Origin: Paenibacillus tritici
Lineage (GTDB): Bacteria > Bacillota > Bacilli > Paenibacillales > Paenibacillaceae
Reading direction: 5' to 3'
Length of the DNA: 64,000 nt
Assembly: GCF_013204885.1 (NCBI RefSeq)
Contig: NZ_JABMKX010000019.1
Span: 1-64,000, forward strand
Below are positions 8,442 through 16,069 of this stretch, in pieces. Within the stretch, counting starts at the first letter, position 1, and each line of letters starts with the position of its first letter. The notes under the pieces were generated by a model, which searched no databases, had not been told where the DNA came from, and saw nothing but the letters and a program-made list of their open reading frames with translations. The position numbers were made by a program, and so were the translations under genes.

Positions 8442-9209
8442 TCATTCTTGGATATTAAATTGATTACGGTATTCTCCTGCCGTCATCCCCGTCTGCTGCT
8501 TGAACACCAGCATGAAATGCTTCGGGCTTTGATGGCCGGAGAGCCGGGCGACATCATAAATTTTGAGCTGCGTATGGCTGAGCAGCCATTTCGCGCGTTC
8601 CATCCGGGAATCTGTCACATAGTCCGAATAATTGCTGCCCAACTCCCCTTTAAACAGCTGGCTCAGATACGTGGCGTTCAGATTGACATGCGAAGCTACC
8701 GTCTGCAGACGCAAATCACCGTCAATATGCAGTCTGACATATTCCTTAACATCCCGAATGATCTTGCGTGTATCTCCTCCGGATTCAACCCGAAGCGGGC
8801 CTGGTGTCTGTTCCAGGGAAGAAATGCCATGACGCTTATCGAGCAGCAGCCGTGCTCTTTCCAGCACGCTTACAAGCTCATGGCGTTCTACCGGCTTTAA
8901 CAGGTAATGAAGGACACCGTATTCAATTGCTTTTTGGGCATATTCGAATTCGCCGTACCCGCTCACAATGATGACGAGCAGCCCGGGATACATCGACTTC
9001 ACCTTCTCGGACAGCATCAGTCCGTCCATTTCCTTCATACGGATATCGGTAATCATCACGTCTGGCAGCTCGGACTTTAAGTACATGAGCGCCTCCCGTC
9101 CGCCTGGCATTTCTGCTATTACCTCAAAAAAGGGCGCCGACCGGCTAATCAGCTCGCGCATCCCTTGTCTGATCACGATCTCGTCCTCTACCAGCAGCAC
9201 CTTATACAT
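8442..9209 (-). CDS. YesN-type response regulator with AraC DNA-binding domain
   Basis: This encodes 255 residues. The receiver domain (about 1-120) has the acidic pair 'LLVEDE' and phospho-acceptor Asp55 in 'MITDIRM', with the conserved Lys in 'LLKPVE'. An AraC-type double helix-turn-helix occupies about 150-255 ('IYDVARLSGHQSPKHFMLVF'). It is shorter than classic YesN proteins, whose linkers are longer. Its start overlaps the kinase gene by 8 bp, and it most likely activates the binding-protein gene just downstream. ATG 9209 follows GGGGGAG. Confidence 0.93.
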   Translation of the reverse strand: MYKVLLVEDEIVIRQGMRELISRSAPFFEVIAEMPGGREALMYLKSELPDVMITDIRMKEMDGLMLSEKVKSMYPGLLVIIVSGYGEFEYAQKAIEYGVLHYLLKPVERHELVSVLERARLLLDKRHGISSLEQTPGPLRVESGGDTRKIIRDVKEYVRLHIDGDLRLQTVASHVNLNATYLSQLFKGELGSNYSDYVTDSRMERAKWLLSHTQLKIYDVARLSGHQSPKHFMLVFKQQTGMTAGEYRNQFNIQE

Positions 9210-11034
9210 CTTCTTCTCCCCCTGATTCCGGAATCGTTATCGTAATGGTCACTGCAAGCCCTTGCCCCGGACTTCCGTCAACCGTGAGGCTCCCGCCTTC
9301 CCCGTACAGCAGCTTGATCCGCTGGCCGATGTTGCGGAGCCCCAGACTCTCTTCGTCGCTGCGTCTGAGCGAATCCATGGAGGGGTCTTTCTCAATCTCC
9401 CGGTTCAGCGCTGCGAGCTCCTCCTCCTCCAATCCATTCCCGTCGTCGCGGACCGTAATCAACAGCTCATTGTCAAAACGCAGCGCTGAAACCCAGATCG
9501 TACCGCCTTCTTCGCGCCCGGCTATACCGTGATAGATAGCATTCTCAACCAATGGCTGAATGGTGAGCTTCGGAATGCGCAAATGCTGAACCTCCTCTTC
9601 AATGTCGTTATGAACCTTCAGCTTCCCGCCGTAACGAATCTGCTGGATACGGACATAGGAATCGACGAACGCCATTTCCTCCCCCAGCGATACGAGCCGG
9701 CCGGCCTTGTCAATCGTATAGCGCAGCAGCTTGCCCAGTGCGGATACCATATCCGATACCTCATCATTCCGGCGCTGGACAGCCATCATGTTGATCGACT
9801 CCAGCGTATTATAGATAAAATGCGGGTTGATCTGACTCTGCAGGGCGGACAGCTCTGCCTCCTTCTCCCGGAGTCCAATGACGAGCACCTCATGAAACAG
9901 ACGGTTGATTTCATCCATCATCCGGTTGAACCCGCGCCCAAGCTGCCCGAATTCATCTCCCCCCAGCGGACTGACCCGCTTGTTGAAATCACCCCGCTCA
10001 ACCCTGGACATATTGCTCTTCAACTCCACAAGAGGAAGGGTGATGCGATACGACACCGCATAAGCCAGCAGCAGCACCGTCACGAGACAAAAGAGGGCAA
10101 GCCATAACGCAAAAACCATCAATGCGCGCGATTCCTTCAGAATAGCTCCGATGGGGGTCAAGCCGATAACGGATAAGCCCGAATATGGGGAGTGATGGCT
10201 GACAAACAAATAATCCGTACCTCCCAGCCTTTTCCGCTCCCCGCCATGCAGCTCCTTGAGCAGACCGGAGCCCATAAGCCCGCCATAAGCCGACTGCCCG
10301 TTATCCGGCTTCTGCTCATACAGGAGGCGCTGAGCTCCGTCGATGATCATCAGATTGGTGGACTGTTCAATCTTCAGCTTAGAGAAGGCGGAGCCGAAGG
10401 CCCCCTGCTTGACGTCTATTAGCATGTAGCCCAGACGCCTCAGCGTTCTGGGTTCTTTGATAACCCTGGCTACCGAAATATAGAATGAGGGGTCGCTCCC
10501 GGCATAATAAGACGGATGATGGGGAGGAAGAATGATCCACTCGCCGTCTGATTGGTCCAAGGCGCTGAACCATTCGTCGCGACTGCCATCCCATGAGGTA
10601 TTGACGGCCAGCGGTTCCACGTTAGAGAACAGGGTACCGCTGTTGCTGAGCAGATGAATGCCCCGGATTTCCGGACGATCATACGCCTGCGCCGAGGTAT
10701 ATAGCTTCATTTTCTGATAATCGTCGGACAGCGCCCAGGTTCCTGAGCCCATAGGACCATCATATTTGGCCAGAATAGATAACACCTGCTCGTCATACAG
10801 AGGCATCAGCGACAGCCGCTCCAAATCCTTAAGCAGCCTGTCCAGGTTGGCGTTGACCTGTCCGGCGATATCAACCGTATATTGCTTTGTCTTGTCGTTC
10901 AGGGTGGATGAGAAATGACGGTATGTCACCATCGCCTGCACACTTAACGGGAGCAGGGTCAGCATGGTGAACAGGAGCAGCAGCCTGGTGCGCATTTTAC
11001 TTCTTCTCAAACGGACGATCAGCCCCCGCAGCAT
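9202..11034 (-). CDS. YesM-type sensor histidine kinase
   Basis: This encodes 610 residues. A membrane helix near 17-36 is followed by a large extracellular sensor region (about 37-300), a second helix near 304-330 and a HAMP linker ('NMSRVERGDFNKRVSPLGGD'). The His_kinase segment has the phosphorylated His405 in 'QINPHFIYNTLES', and the C-terminal HATPase has 'VENAIYHG' and 'DDGNGL'. This is the typical partner of YesN regulators controlling sugar uptake. It is probably the first gene of the operon, with AAAGGAGG before ATG 11034. The ligand is presumably the transported sugar or its complex with the binding protein. Confidence 0.93.
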   Translation of the reverse strand: MLRGLIVRLRRSKMRTRLLLLFTMLTLLPLSVQAMVTYRHFSSTLNDKTKQYTVDIAGQVNANLDRLLKDLERLSLMPLYDEQVLSILAKYDGPMGSGTWALSDDYQKMKLYTSAQAYDRPEIRGIHLLSNSGTLFSNVEPLAVNTSWDGSRDEWFSALDQSDGEWIILPPHHPSYYAGSDPSFYISVARVIKEPRTLRRLGYMLIDVKQGAFGSAFSKLKIEQSTNLMIIDGAQRLLYEQKPDNGQSAYGGLMGSGLLKELHGGERKRLGGTDYLFVSHHSPYSGLSVIGLTPIGAILKESRALMVFALWLALFCLVTVLLLAYAVSYRITLPLVELKSNMSRVERGDFNKRVSPLGGDEFGQLGRGFNRMMDEINRLFHEVLVIGLREKEAELSALQSQINPHFIYNTLESINMMAVQRRNDEVSDMVSALGKLLRYTIDKAGRLVSLGEEMAFVDSYVRIQQIRYGGKLKVHNDIEEEVQHLRIPKLTIQPLVENAIYHGIAGREEGGTIWVSALRFDNELLITVRDDGNGLEEEELAALNREIEKDPSMDSLRRSDEESLGLRNIGQRIKLLYGEGGSLTVDGSPGQGLAVTITITIPESGGEEDV

Positions 11035-11146
11035 TCTTTTGTCCTCCTTTTGTTATGTAATCTGACACGAACCTCTTTACAGCTTATCGTATATTGTTCC
11101 GTCAATGAATTCTATCCTCTTATTTTTGGAAAAGGTATGGATCTAC

Positions 11147-11190
11147 AAAGTCAAATAAACCCCAGACCTGCTGGAGAGCCGGGTTTGGGG
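11147..11190 (-). terminator. terminator-like hairpin, minus strand
   Basis: CCCCAGACC (11160-11168) pairs with GGTTTGGGG (11182-11190) with one G-T wobble. On the minus strand the stem is followed by TTTATTTGACTTTG. It would stop transcripts coming from the WYL-regulator gene before the sensor-kinase gene. Confidence 0.55.
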
Positions 11191-11209
11191 TGAACTGTAT
11201 GAGATGCAC

Positions 11210-11408
11210 TTAAGTTTTGAACTTGAAGCTTTGTCGTCACTGCGGTGAACATTTGGACTTCCGGCCGCTGTTGTCCCCAGATTTCTTGATTTTGAACCGC
11301 TGTAAGCGGGTGAAATCCGGTGACAAAGGCGGTCGCTACCGCTCCTCCAGTTCCAAATTTCCCCTCCGCTTCTTTTGCTTTTTGTTTATTTCTTTAGTGC
11401 CTCTTATC
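11210..11408 (+). repeat. interspersed repeat, copy A (full-length in this window)
   Basis: This matches 39292-39410 closely at both ends: 'TTTGAACTTGAAGCTT', 'GGTGAACATTTGGACTTCCG' and 'CAGTTCCAAATTTCCCCTCC'. It carries a 74-bp core (11270-11343) that the other copy lacks, bounded by CCGCT at 11265-11269 and 11339-11343. The core motif AAATCCGGTGACAAAGGCGG (11313-11332) recurs with three changes on the minus strand at 61034-61053. No coding potential is evident. It lies between convergently silent gene ends and looks like a mobile or palindromic intergenic element of this lineage. Confidence 0.8.
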
Positions 11409-11430
11409 TAACATAATAATAATTATGTTA
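11409..11430. repeat. palindrome TAACATAAT-N4-ATTATGTTA
   Basis: A perfect 9-bp inverted repeat with a 4-nt spacer abuts the end of interspersed repeat copy A and the 3' end of the WYL gene. A related 14-bp palindrome with the same TAACATAA/TTATGTTA core lies at 15887-15920. Confidence 0.6.
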
Positions 11431-11438
11431 ACCTTTTT

Positions 11439-12401
11439 TTAATTATACATTGTATTCCACATCATCACCTGATTACTGACGTACTCTCTTAGCTCCGGAG
11501 GTTCCATAATTTCAGCATGAACTAACAAGGGCAGCACCTGCTCACAAGCTGTTGTGTAATCGTACATGTTCACCGTAATGAGTTGACATTCCCCGGCTGA
11601 TGCTGTGTTCATTACTTCTAATCTCTGCACATACTCCTGATAGCTGGCATGAATGCGGATGACTACAGGGTAGAATTCCCGCGCTCTGCTGGTCTGAATG
11701 AAGGTCTGCGCCGCTTGTTCCCAGTATTCCTGTAAGGAGAACGGCTCAGGGACAATGAAAGTCTCCTCCAGTATGGTTACCGCTGTAAAACGCTCACATT
11801 TGAACGAACGAATCTCCCCGGCCTGCTCGCAATAGGCAGCCAGATACCACTCGCCCTGCTTCACGATAAGCCCATAAGGCTGAAGCTTCCGCAGCGAACT
11901 CTCTCCATTCACTTTGCAGTACTCCACCACAATCTTCCTGCCTCTCCATACCGCCCTGCGTAAAGCCTCAAGATATGGGACCACTGTCTGTGCGCTCCAC
12001 CACGGGGTATCATCGAACAGGAAACGGCTTTGCGCCGTGCGGATATCTTGCTGGTAAGGAGCGGGCAAGCTTGCTTCCAGCTTCAGGAGCGCATTTTTGA
12101 GCAGCAGACTGGTTCCGCCTGATCCGCCTGCCGGTATTCCCATCCCTGTCAAAAAAAGCTGTACCACCTCTTCCCCATGCAGCCGCCGCAGGTTCACTGT
12201 ATAGCCCTCCATGAGCGAAATCCCGCCGTTAGGCCCGGTTGTAGTCACAAGTGGAATTCCGGATTCAGCCAGGACATCAATATCTCTATAAATGGAGCGG
12301 ACAGACGTTTCCAGAGCCACGGATAGCTCGTTCGCCTTCATTTTGCCCCGGGATTCAATCAGTAACAGAATAGCAATTAAGCGGTGCAGCCGCATGGTCA
12401 T
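11439..12401 (-). CDS. YafY-like transcriptional regulator with HTH and WYL domains
   Basis: This encodes 320 residues. An N-terminal DeoR/HTH_11-type winged helix (about 3-60, 'LSVALETSVRSIYRDIDVLA') is followed by a WYL domain near 130-235 ('GLIVKQGEWYLAAYC', 'IRSFKCERFTAV') and a WCX-like C-terminal region. Such proteins sense a small ligand or nucleic acid through the WYL pocket and usually repress a neighbouring gene. The gene is divergent from the Gfo/Idh/MocA gene across 95 bp, its likely target. The start may be the ATG 6 nt downstream (12395), because TTGGGGA lies very close to 12401. Confidence 0.88.
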   Translation of the reverse strand: MTMRLHRLIAILLLIESRGKMKANELSVALETSVRSIYRDIDVLAESGIPLVTTTGPNGGISLMEGYTVNLRRLHGEEVVQLFLTGMGIPAGGSGGTSLLLKNALLKLEASLPAPYQQDIRTAQSRFLFDDTPWWSAQTVVPYLEALRRAVWRGRKIVVEYCKVNGESSLRKLQPYGLIVKQGEWYLAAYCEQAGEIRSFKCERFTAVTILEETFIVPEPFSLQEYWEQAAQTFIQTSRAREFYPVVIRIHASYQEYVQRLEVMNTASAGECQLITVNMYDYTTACEQVLPLLVHAEIMEPPELREYVSNQVMMWNTMYN

Positions 12402-12496
12402 TCCCCAACCCTTCTATTCCCTATTTTATTCTTGCCACTCAGTTGTCAACAATTGAACGTTATGATGAATGTATCAAACTTAAGGAGCTGCTGTAA

Positions 12497-13441
12497 ATGA
12501 ATATTGGCATACTCGGCACAGGCTTTGGGGCTTATCACGCCTCTCTGTTGAAGCAAATGGAGTTTGTGAAGCGAATTGTGGTCTTTGGGAGAAAGGAAGC
12601 CAAGCTACTGGAGCTGCAGGAAGAGCTGGGGATTGAGATCACAATGTCTATAGAGGATATTATGTCCGATCCTGGGATCGACGTAGTTGATATCTGTCTG
12701 CCGTCTGCGCTGCATAAGACTTACGCTGTGGAGGCGATGCGATGCGGGAAAGATGTATTTTGTGAGACACCGGTTGTTCTGGAGCCGGCCGAAGGTCTGG
12801 AGATGCTTAAGGCTGAACAGCAATATGGGCGCAGAATCCTCGTCAATCAGTTCATCCAATTCGATTATGCTTATGAATACCTGGACAAGGTGATTCGGGA
12901 GGGTACATACGGCAAACTGCTGCATGTCAGCTTACGCAGGGAAACCGCTCCGGTGTGGGGGGATTTAGGGCTGCGCACTATTGCTGCCAATCTGATGATC
13001 CATGACCTGGACTTCATAGCCGGGTTGTTGGATGTTACTGTACCTTCTGCGATTTGGGGGACTTCGGGAGGGAAAGACAGTCAGGCGCTGGTTCACGCTT
13101 CTTGGGTTGTCGCAGGGATTGGCGCGCAGCTGATGGTCTCTTCGCAGATGCCCGAAGCCTATCCCTTCACGGTTGGTTATGAGGCTTATTTCGGGCAGGC
13201 CAAGCTGGTATTTCACGAGAGCAGTTCGGCGAATGGGGATATTGAAGCCAGCCTCACCGCCTACACTTCTGAGGGCAAGATAGAGATACCGCTAATCCCG
13301 AACAATCCCTATGAGAAAAGCCTGCGCCATGTGCTCCACTCGCTACAGAATGGAACTGCATCGACCCTGTCATTGCAGTCTGCACTGAAGTCCGTGGAAC
13401 TGGCAGCGATGCTTACGGATCAGCTTATAGGAAGCAAGTGA
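12497..13441 (+). CDS. Gfo/Idh/MocA-family oxidoreductase
   Basis: This encodes 314 residues. The N-terminal NAD(P)-binding Rossmann fold has 'GILGTGFGAYHASLL' at about 4-18, and the C-terminal alpha/beta domain carries 'NLMIHDLDF' with His169 in the expected catalytic position. The usual EKP motif is 'CETP' (residues 89-92), so the conserved lysine is a threonine; this is seen in some subfamilies but may alter or abolish dehydrogenase activity. The substrate is unknown, probably a sugar, inositol or related polyol. AAGGAG precedes ATG 12497. It is divergent from the WYL regulator, and the spacer contains TTGTCAACAA, a candidate operator. Confidence 0.87.
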   Translation: MNIGILGTGFGAYHASLLKQMEFVKRIVVFGRKEAKLLELQEELGIEITMSIEDIMSDPGIDVVDICLPSALHKTYAVEAMRCGKDVFCETPVVLEPAEGLEMLKAEQQYGRRILVNQFIQFDYAYEYLDKVIREGTYGKLLHVSLRRETAPVWGDLGLRTIAANLMIHDLDFIAGLLDVTVPSAIWGTSGGKDSQALVHASWVVAGIGAQLMVSSQMPEAYPFTVGYEAYFGQAKLVFHESSSANGDIEASLTAYTSEGKIEIPLIPNNPYEKSLRHVLHSLQNGTASTLSLQSALKSVELAAMLTDQLIGSK

Positions 13442-13589
13442 ACCCTTGCCTTCCTTTAAAAGGACAGACAATAAATTGAAGGTTAAGCCGGTTTGCTTGC
13501 AGCTCCCTTTTTCCTTGGGGTTTCTATCTGGGGAGAGCATGTAGTTTGCTTGCGTATATGGTTGATAAGGTAGGTTGGGGTGAATGGGT

Positions 13590-13630
13590 TTCTATTATGA
13601 ATTTTTCATATGTTGATATTTTATAATAGT
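13590..13630 (+). repeat. short interspersed repeat 'CTATTATGAATTTTTCATAT', copy 1
   Basis: The 20-mer CTATTATGAATTTTTCATAT (13592-13611) recurs with one change each at 21661-21680 and 21961-21980. Each copy is followed by an AT-rich tail ending in TAAT/ATAAT. It contains the palindromic core ATGAAttttTCAT. It lies in the non-coding gap after the Gfo/Idh/MocA gene. Confidence 0.7.
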
Positions 13631-13637
13631 TGGTGCG

Positions 13638-13680
13638 GCGGCAGCCTTTCAAACGGCATCCTTCCGTATGCTGCCGCTTT
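13638..13680 (+). terminator. possible terminator after the Gfo/Idh/MocA gene
   Basis: GCGGCAGC (13638-13645) pairs with GCTGCCGC (13670-13677). An inner ACGG/CCGT pair extends the stem, and TTT follows on the plus strand. It lies about 200 bp past the stop, between convergent genes. Confidence 0.45.
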
Positions 13681-13694
13681 GTACTTGAAGCTAT

Positions 13695-14180
13695 CTAATG
13701 TGCAAGCATTGTACAGGCAAATCGTTCAAGCTTATCAAGCGATATGCCGCCTCCAGCCCCATGACCCTTACCCTTCACCATCCGCAGCACCCACTTGTCG
13801 AATACCGAGAGTTGATCGGGATCAATTTCATCGCCCATTATCTCCTTGGCAACTGCGTTCTTGTACAATGCTTCCGGATAGGCTTGCTGCAATTCCTGTT
13901 CTGCCCTCTCCCCTGTCATGCCTGCGCAAATGAACAATCCCAGGCGTTTGCTTAACAGCTCCTGCTCATATTGGGCAATGAACCTGGCCATTTCTTTGCG
14001 TATTCTGCCGTAGTAGATCGCGCTCCCCAGAATCACCGCGTCATAGTCATCCAGCGCCGGCACTGCGGTAACCTTCAGATTCACCACCTCGGTGTCCTCC
14101 AGCCTGGATTGCAAGAGGCTTGCAGCTTTCTCTGTGCATCCATATTTGCCGGCATACACAATCAGCATTCTGTCCCTCAT
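13695..14180 (-). CDS. flavodoxin-domain protein (HemG-like)
   Basis: This encodes 161 residues. The FMN-phosphate loop 'VYAGKYGCTEKAASLLQ' is at the N-terminus, and 'YDAVILGSAIYYGRIRKEM' corresponds to the second flavin-binding loop of the flavodoxin_5/HemG group. HemG of enterobacteria oxidises protoporphyrinogen; whether this one does is not shown. The start is ATG 14180, whose A is the last base of the upstream gene's TGA stop (TGATG junction), and GGAGGT is 8 nt upstream. It is third in a TetR / membrane protein / flavodoxin operon. Confidence 0.83.
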   Translation of the reverse strand: MRDRMLIVYAGKYGCTEKAASLLQSRLEDTEVVNLKVTAVPALDDYDAVILGSAIYYGRIRKEMARFIAQYEQELLSKRLGLFICAGMTGERAEQELQQAYPEALYKNAVAKEIMGDEIDPDQLSVFDKWVLRMVKGKGHGAGGGISLDKLERFACTMLAH

Positions 14181-15067
14181 CACTCTCTACCTCCGCTCTC
14201 CTGCACATTCCTTAATAAAAGGTATAAACAAACGAACACACCCACATTAAACGCAGGGAACACTATCAGTTCAACTGTAGATACATGTACTCCCGCCTTC
14301 AGCATCCCAACGATCATCATTGTAATGGAGGTAAGTAGAGCGGCGACTTTGACTATAACTACAGAAGCCAGCAGATTCCCAAAAGGCTGCCTGCGAATAA
14401 GCAATATCCCGGTAACCGCCAAGAGCGGAAGCAGAATAGCCAAATCAAGCGCCTGAATCACCAGTGTAGTGTAATGCTCCAAGCCTTCGGGTGCCGTCCC
14501 CTGCCTTAACGAATCAACGATCCTGCCCAGCCATAACATCAGGATCATGCAGGTGATAAACAGCAGGAATAACCCAATGCTCCGCGACGGCAAACCTGCC
14601 TTGAACAGACCTTCGAGCTTCTCCCGCTCCAGAGACCGCAAGGTCAGAATGAAGGCAAATAAGCTGGCCGAGAACAACATTACATAGATTAGAAACAGGT
14701 TATTGTACGTAGCCAGGAAGCAATAAGAGGCATAGGTGTACGTAAAATAGCCTAACGCCCCAGCTAACAGCAGGCGTCCTCTGACTCTCCCGCGGAGGCT
14801 CATAACCAGTGCAACGAGCAGCAAGGGGACTCCCGCTGCCAGCGTAACTCCATCCTGGGCTATGGCTTGGGTGGCTACGGAGAAGGAATCGTACTGATAG
14901 ATTCCGCGGCCATATAATTCAACCTTTTCCCCCCGGATAGAGGTGAACCACCCTGCCCTGCCTTTCTCGTCCGCCCCGTGCCCTGACAGCAATCCGTACC
15001 CCGAGGCCACCATGGCAAGGAGAATAATTATAACGGTCAAAATACCAACAGATCGTCTACCCACCAT
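14180..15067 (-). CDS. multi-spanning membrane protein of unknown function
   Basis: This encodes 295 residues from ATG 15067 (GGGGGAAC upstream). There are about seven to eight hydrophobic helices: 8-26, then after an extracytoplasmic loop of about 50 residues rich in Gly and Tyr, helices near 75-92, 97-113, 116-134, 157-178, 198-217, 226-250 and 262-280. No transporter or enzyme motif is recognised. The start overlaps the TetR gene by 11 bp and the stop overlaps the flavodoxin gene by one base, so the three are translated together and probably controlled by that TetR protein. Confidence 0.75.
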   Translation of the reverse strand: MVGRRSVGILTVIIILLAMVASGYGLLSGHGADEKGRAGWFTSIRGEKVELYGRGIYQYDSFSVATQAIAQDGVTLAAGVPLLLVALVMSLRGRVRGRLLLAGALGYFTYTYASYCFLATYNNLFLIYVMLFSASLFAFILTLRSLEREKLEGLFKAGLPSRSIGLFLLFITCMILMLWLGRIVDSLRQGTAPEGLEHYTTLVIQALDLAILLPLLAVTGILLIRRQPFGNLLASVVIVKVAALLTSITMMIVGMLKAGVHVSTVELIVFPAFNVGVFVCLYLLLRNVQESGGRE

Positions 15068-15710
15068 CGGCCGTTCCCCCTTTGGCCCGGCTCCCTGCAA
15101 TAAGAAGCATGGCCGCGATATGCCGTGTAATCAGTGCCTCCTTCTGCTCCTCCGGCAGATTCTTCTCGACCGTCAGTCTCACGATTAGCCCAAAGGCTGC
15201 ACTCCAGATAATCTGGGCGGTAAGTTCAATCTCCTCCTCGTGGCAGGCTGCCATCCCGCTGAAGTGACGGAGCGAGCTGCAGAGCATACTGATTGCATTC
15301 CGCTCAAGAGCAGCCCCTTTATGCAATACTGCAGTGTGGCTTAGCACAGACGGCGAATCATTCAGCATCACATTCCGGTACTGCGAGCCTTCTGCCGTGG
15401 TCAACCGGATAAACTGAGACAGTGACCGGCTGAAGCGGATTTCGGCTGATTCTTCACTCAGCGCCATGTCTAATCCGGCTGTAAGTCCACCCATTAGCTC
15501 CTGATACCCCTGCTGAAGAAGCTGCTCTACAATATCCTCCTTTCCTTGAAAATAGTGATAAATGATTCCGGCTGAATACCCCATCCGTTCTGCGATCTTG
15601 CGGATAGACAACTTCTCTATCCCCTTCTCGGCCACCAGCTCACCGGCCGTTGCCAGAATCAGATTACGCATCGCTTCGCGCTCCTGCTCTTGTCGTTGTT
15701 CCTTGCTCAT
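15057..15710 (-). CDS. TetR/AcrR-family transcriptional regulator
   Basis: This encodes 217 residues. The N-terminal helix-turn-helix is 'LSIRKIAERMGYSAGIIYHY' with 'FQGKEDIVEQLLQQGYQEL', the standard TetR DNA-binding unit. The C-terminal two thirds is a helical ligand-binding domain. ATG 15710 is preceded by GGAGGTG at good spacing; an ATG 72 nt further upstream lacks a site and would run through the operator. It is first in the operon with the membrane protein and flavodoxin genes. The palindrome at 15768-15782 upstream is the probable autoregulatory operator. Confidence 0.92.
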   Translation of the reverse strand: MSKEQRQEQEREAMRNLILATAGELVAEKGIEKLSIRKIAERMGYSAGIIYHYFQGKEDIVEQLLQQGYQELMGGLTAGLDMALSEESAEIRFSRSLSQFIRLTTAEGSQYRNVMLNDSPSVLSHTAVLHKGAALERNAISMLCSSLRHFSGMAACHEEEIELTAQIIWSAAFGLIVRLTVEKNLPEEQKEALITRHIAAMLLIAGSRAKGGTADGG

Positions 15711-15748
15711 GCTTGCGGGACACCTCCACATATCCTTATACCTGATAA

Positions 15749-15782
15749 TTGAACAATGTAATGTTTGTTGAACAGTGTTCAA
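15749..15782. promoter_or_regulatory. putative TetR operator
   Basis: A perfect palindrome TTGAACAGTGTTCAA occupies 15768-15782. A half-site TTGAACA also occurs at about 15749-15755. It sits 58 bp upstream of the TetR start, the usual place for autoregulation. The assignment is inferred from position and symmetry. Confidence 0.65.
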
Positions 15783-15886
15783 TGATGATTATATGCCGTA
15801 TGACGCTGAAGGAATGTGATTATTTTTACATTTATAGAGCCTGAGAAAAAACCCGTGAACCCGGAGCGCCTCTCAAACTCCTCTCT

Positions 15887-15948
15887 TTAAGTTGACATAA
15901 TCATTGTTATGTTAACTTAATCGTGAGAGAAGCTGATTTACTTCTCTC
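15887..15948. repeat. two consecutive inverted repeats
   Basis: TTAAGTTGACATAA (15887-15900) pairs with TTATGTTAACTTAA (15907-15920) with one mismatch. GAGAGAAG (15925-15932) pairs perfectly with CTTCTCTC (15941-15948). Together with the terminator at 15987-16031 they form three hairpins within 145 bp. The first resembles the palindrome at 11409-11430. Confidence 0.6.
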
Positions 15949-15986
15949 CTAACTTAGCACCATACCGCTTAAAGTTGATCAAAACG

Positions 15987-16031
15987 GCAGAGAAAAACCC
16001 ACGTTTTAATAAACCGTGGGTTTTTCTCTGC
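15987..16031 (-). terminator. bidirectional terminator, 17-bp perfect stem
   Basis: GCAGAGAAAAACCCACG (15987-16003) is perfectly complementary to 16015-16031 with an 11-nt loop. A-rich and T-rich stretches lie within the stem. It lies 39 bp after the stop of the minus-strand lipoprotein gene at 16070. Confidence 0.75.
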
Positions 16032-16069
16032 AATCTGTGAAGAAGTTGATTCTTTTTTATCGGGATGCC

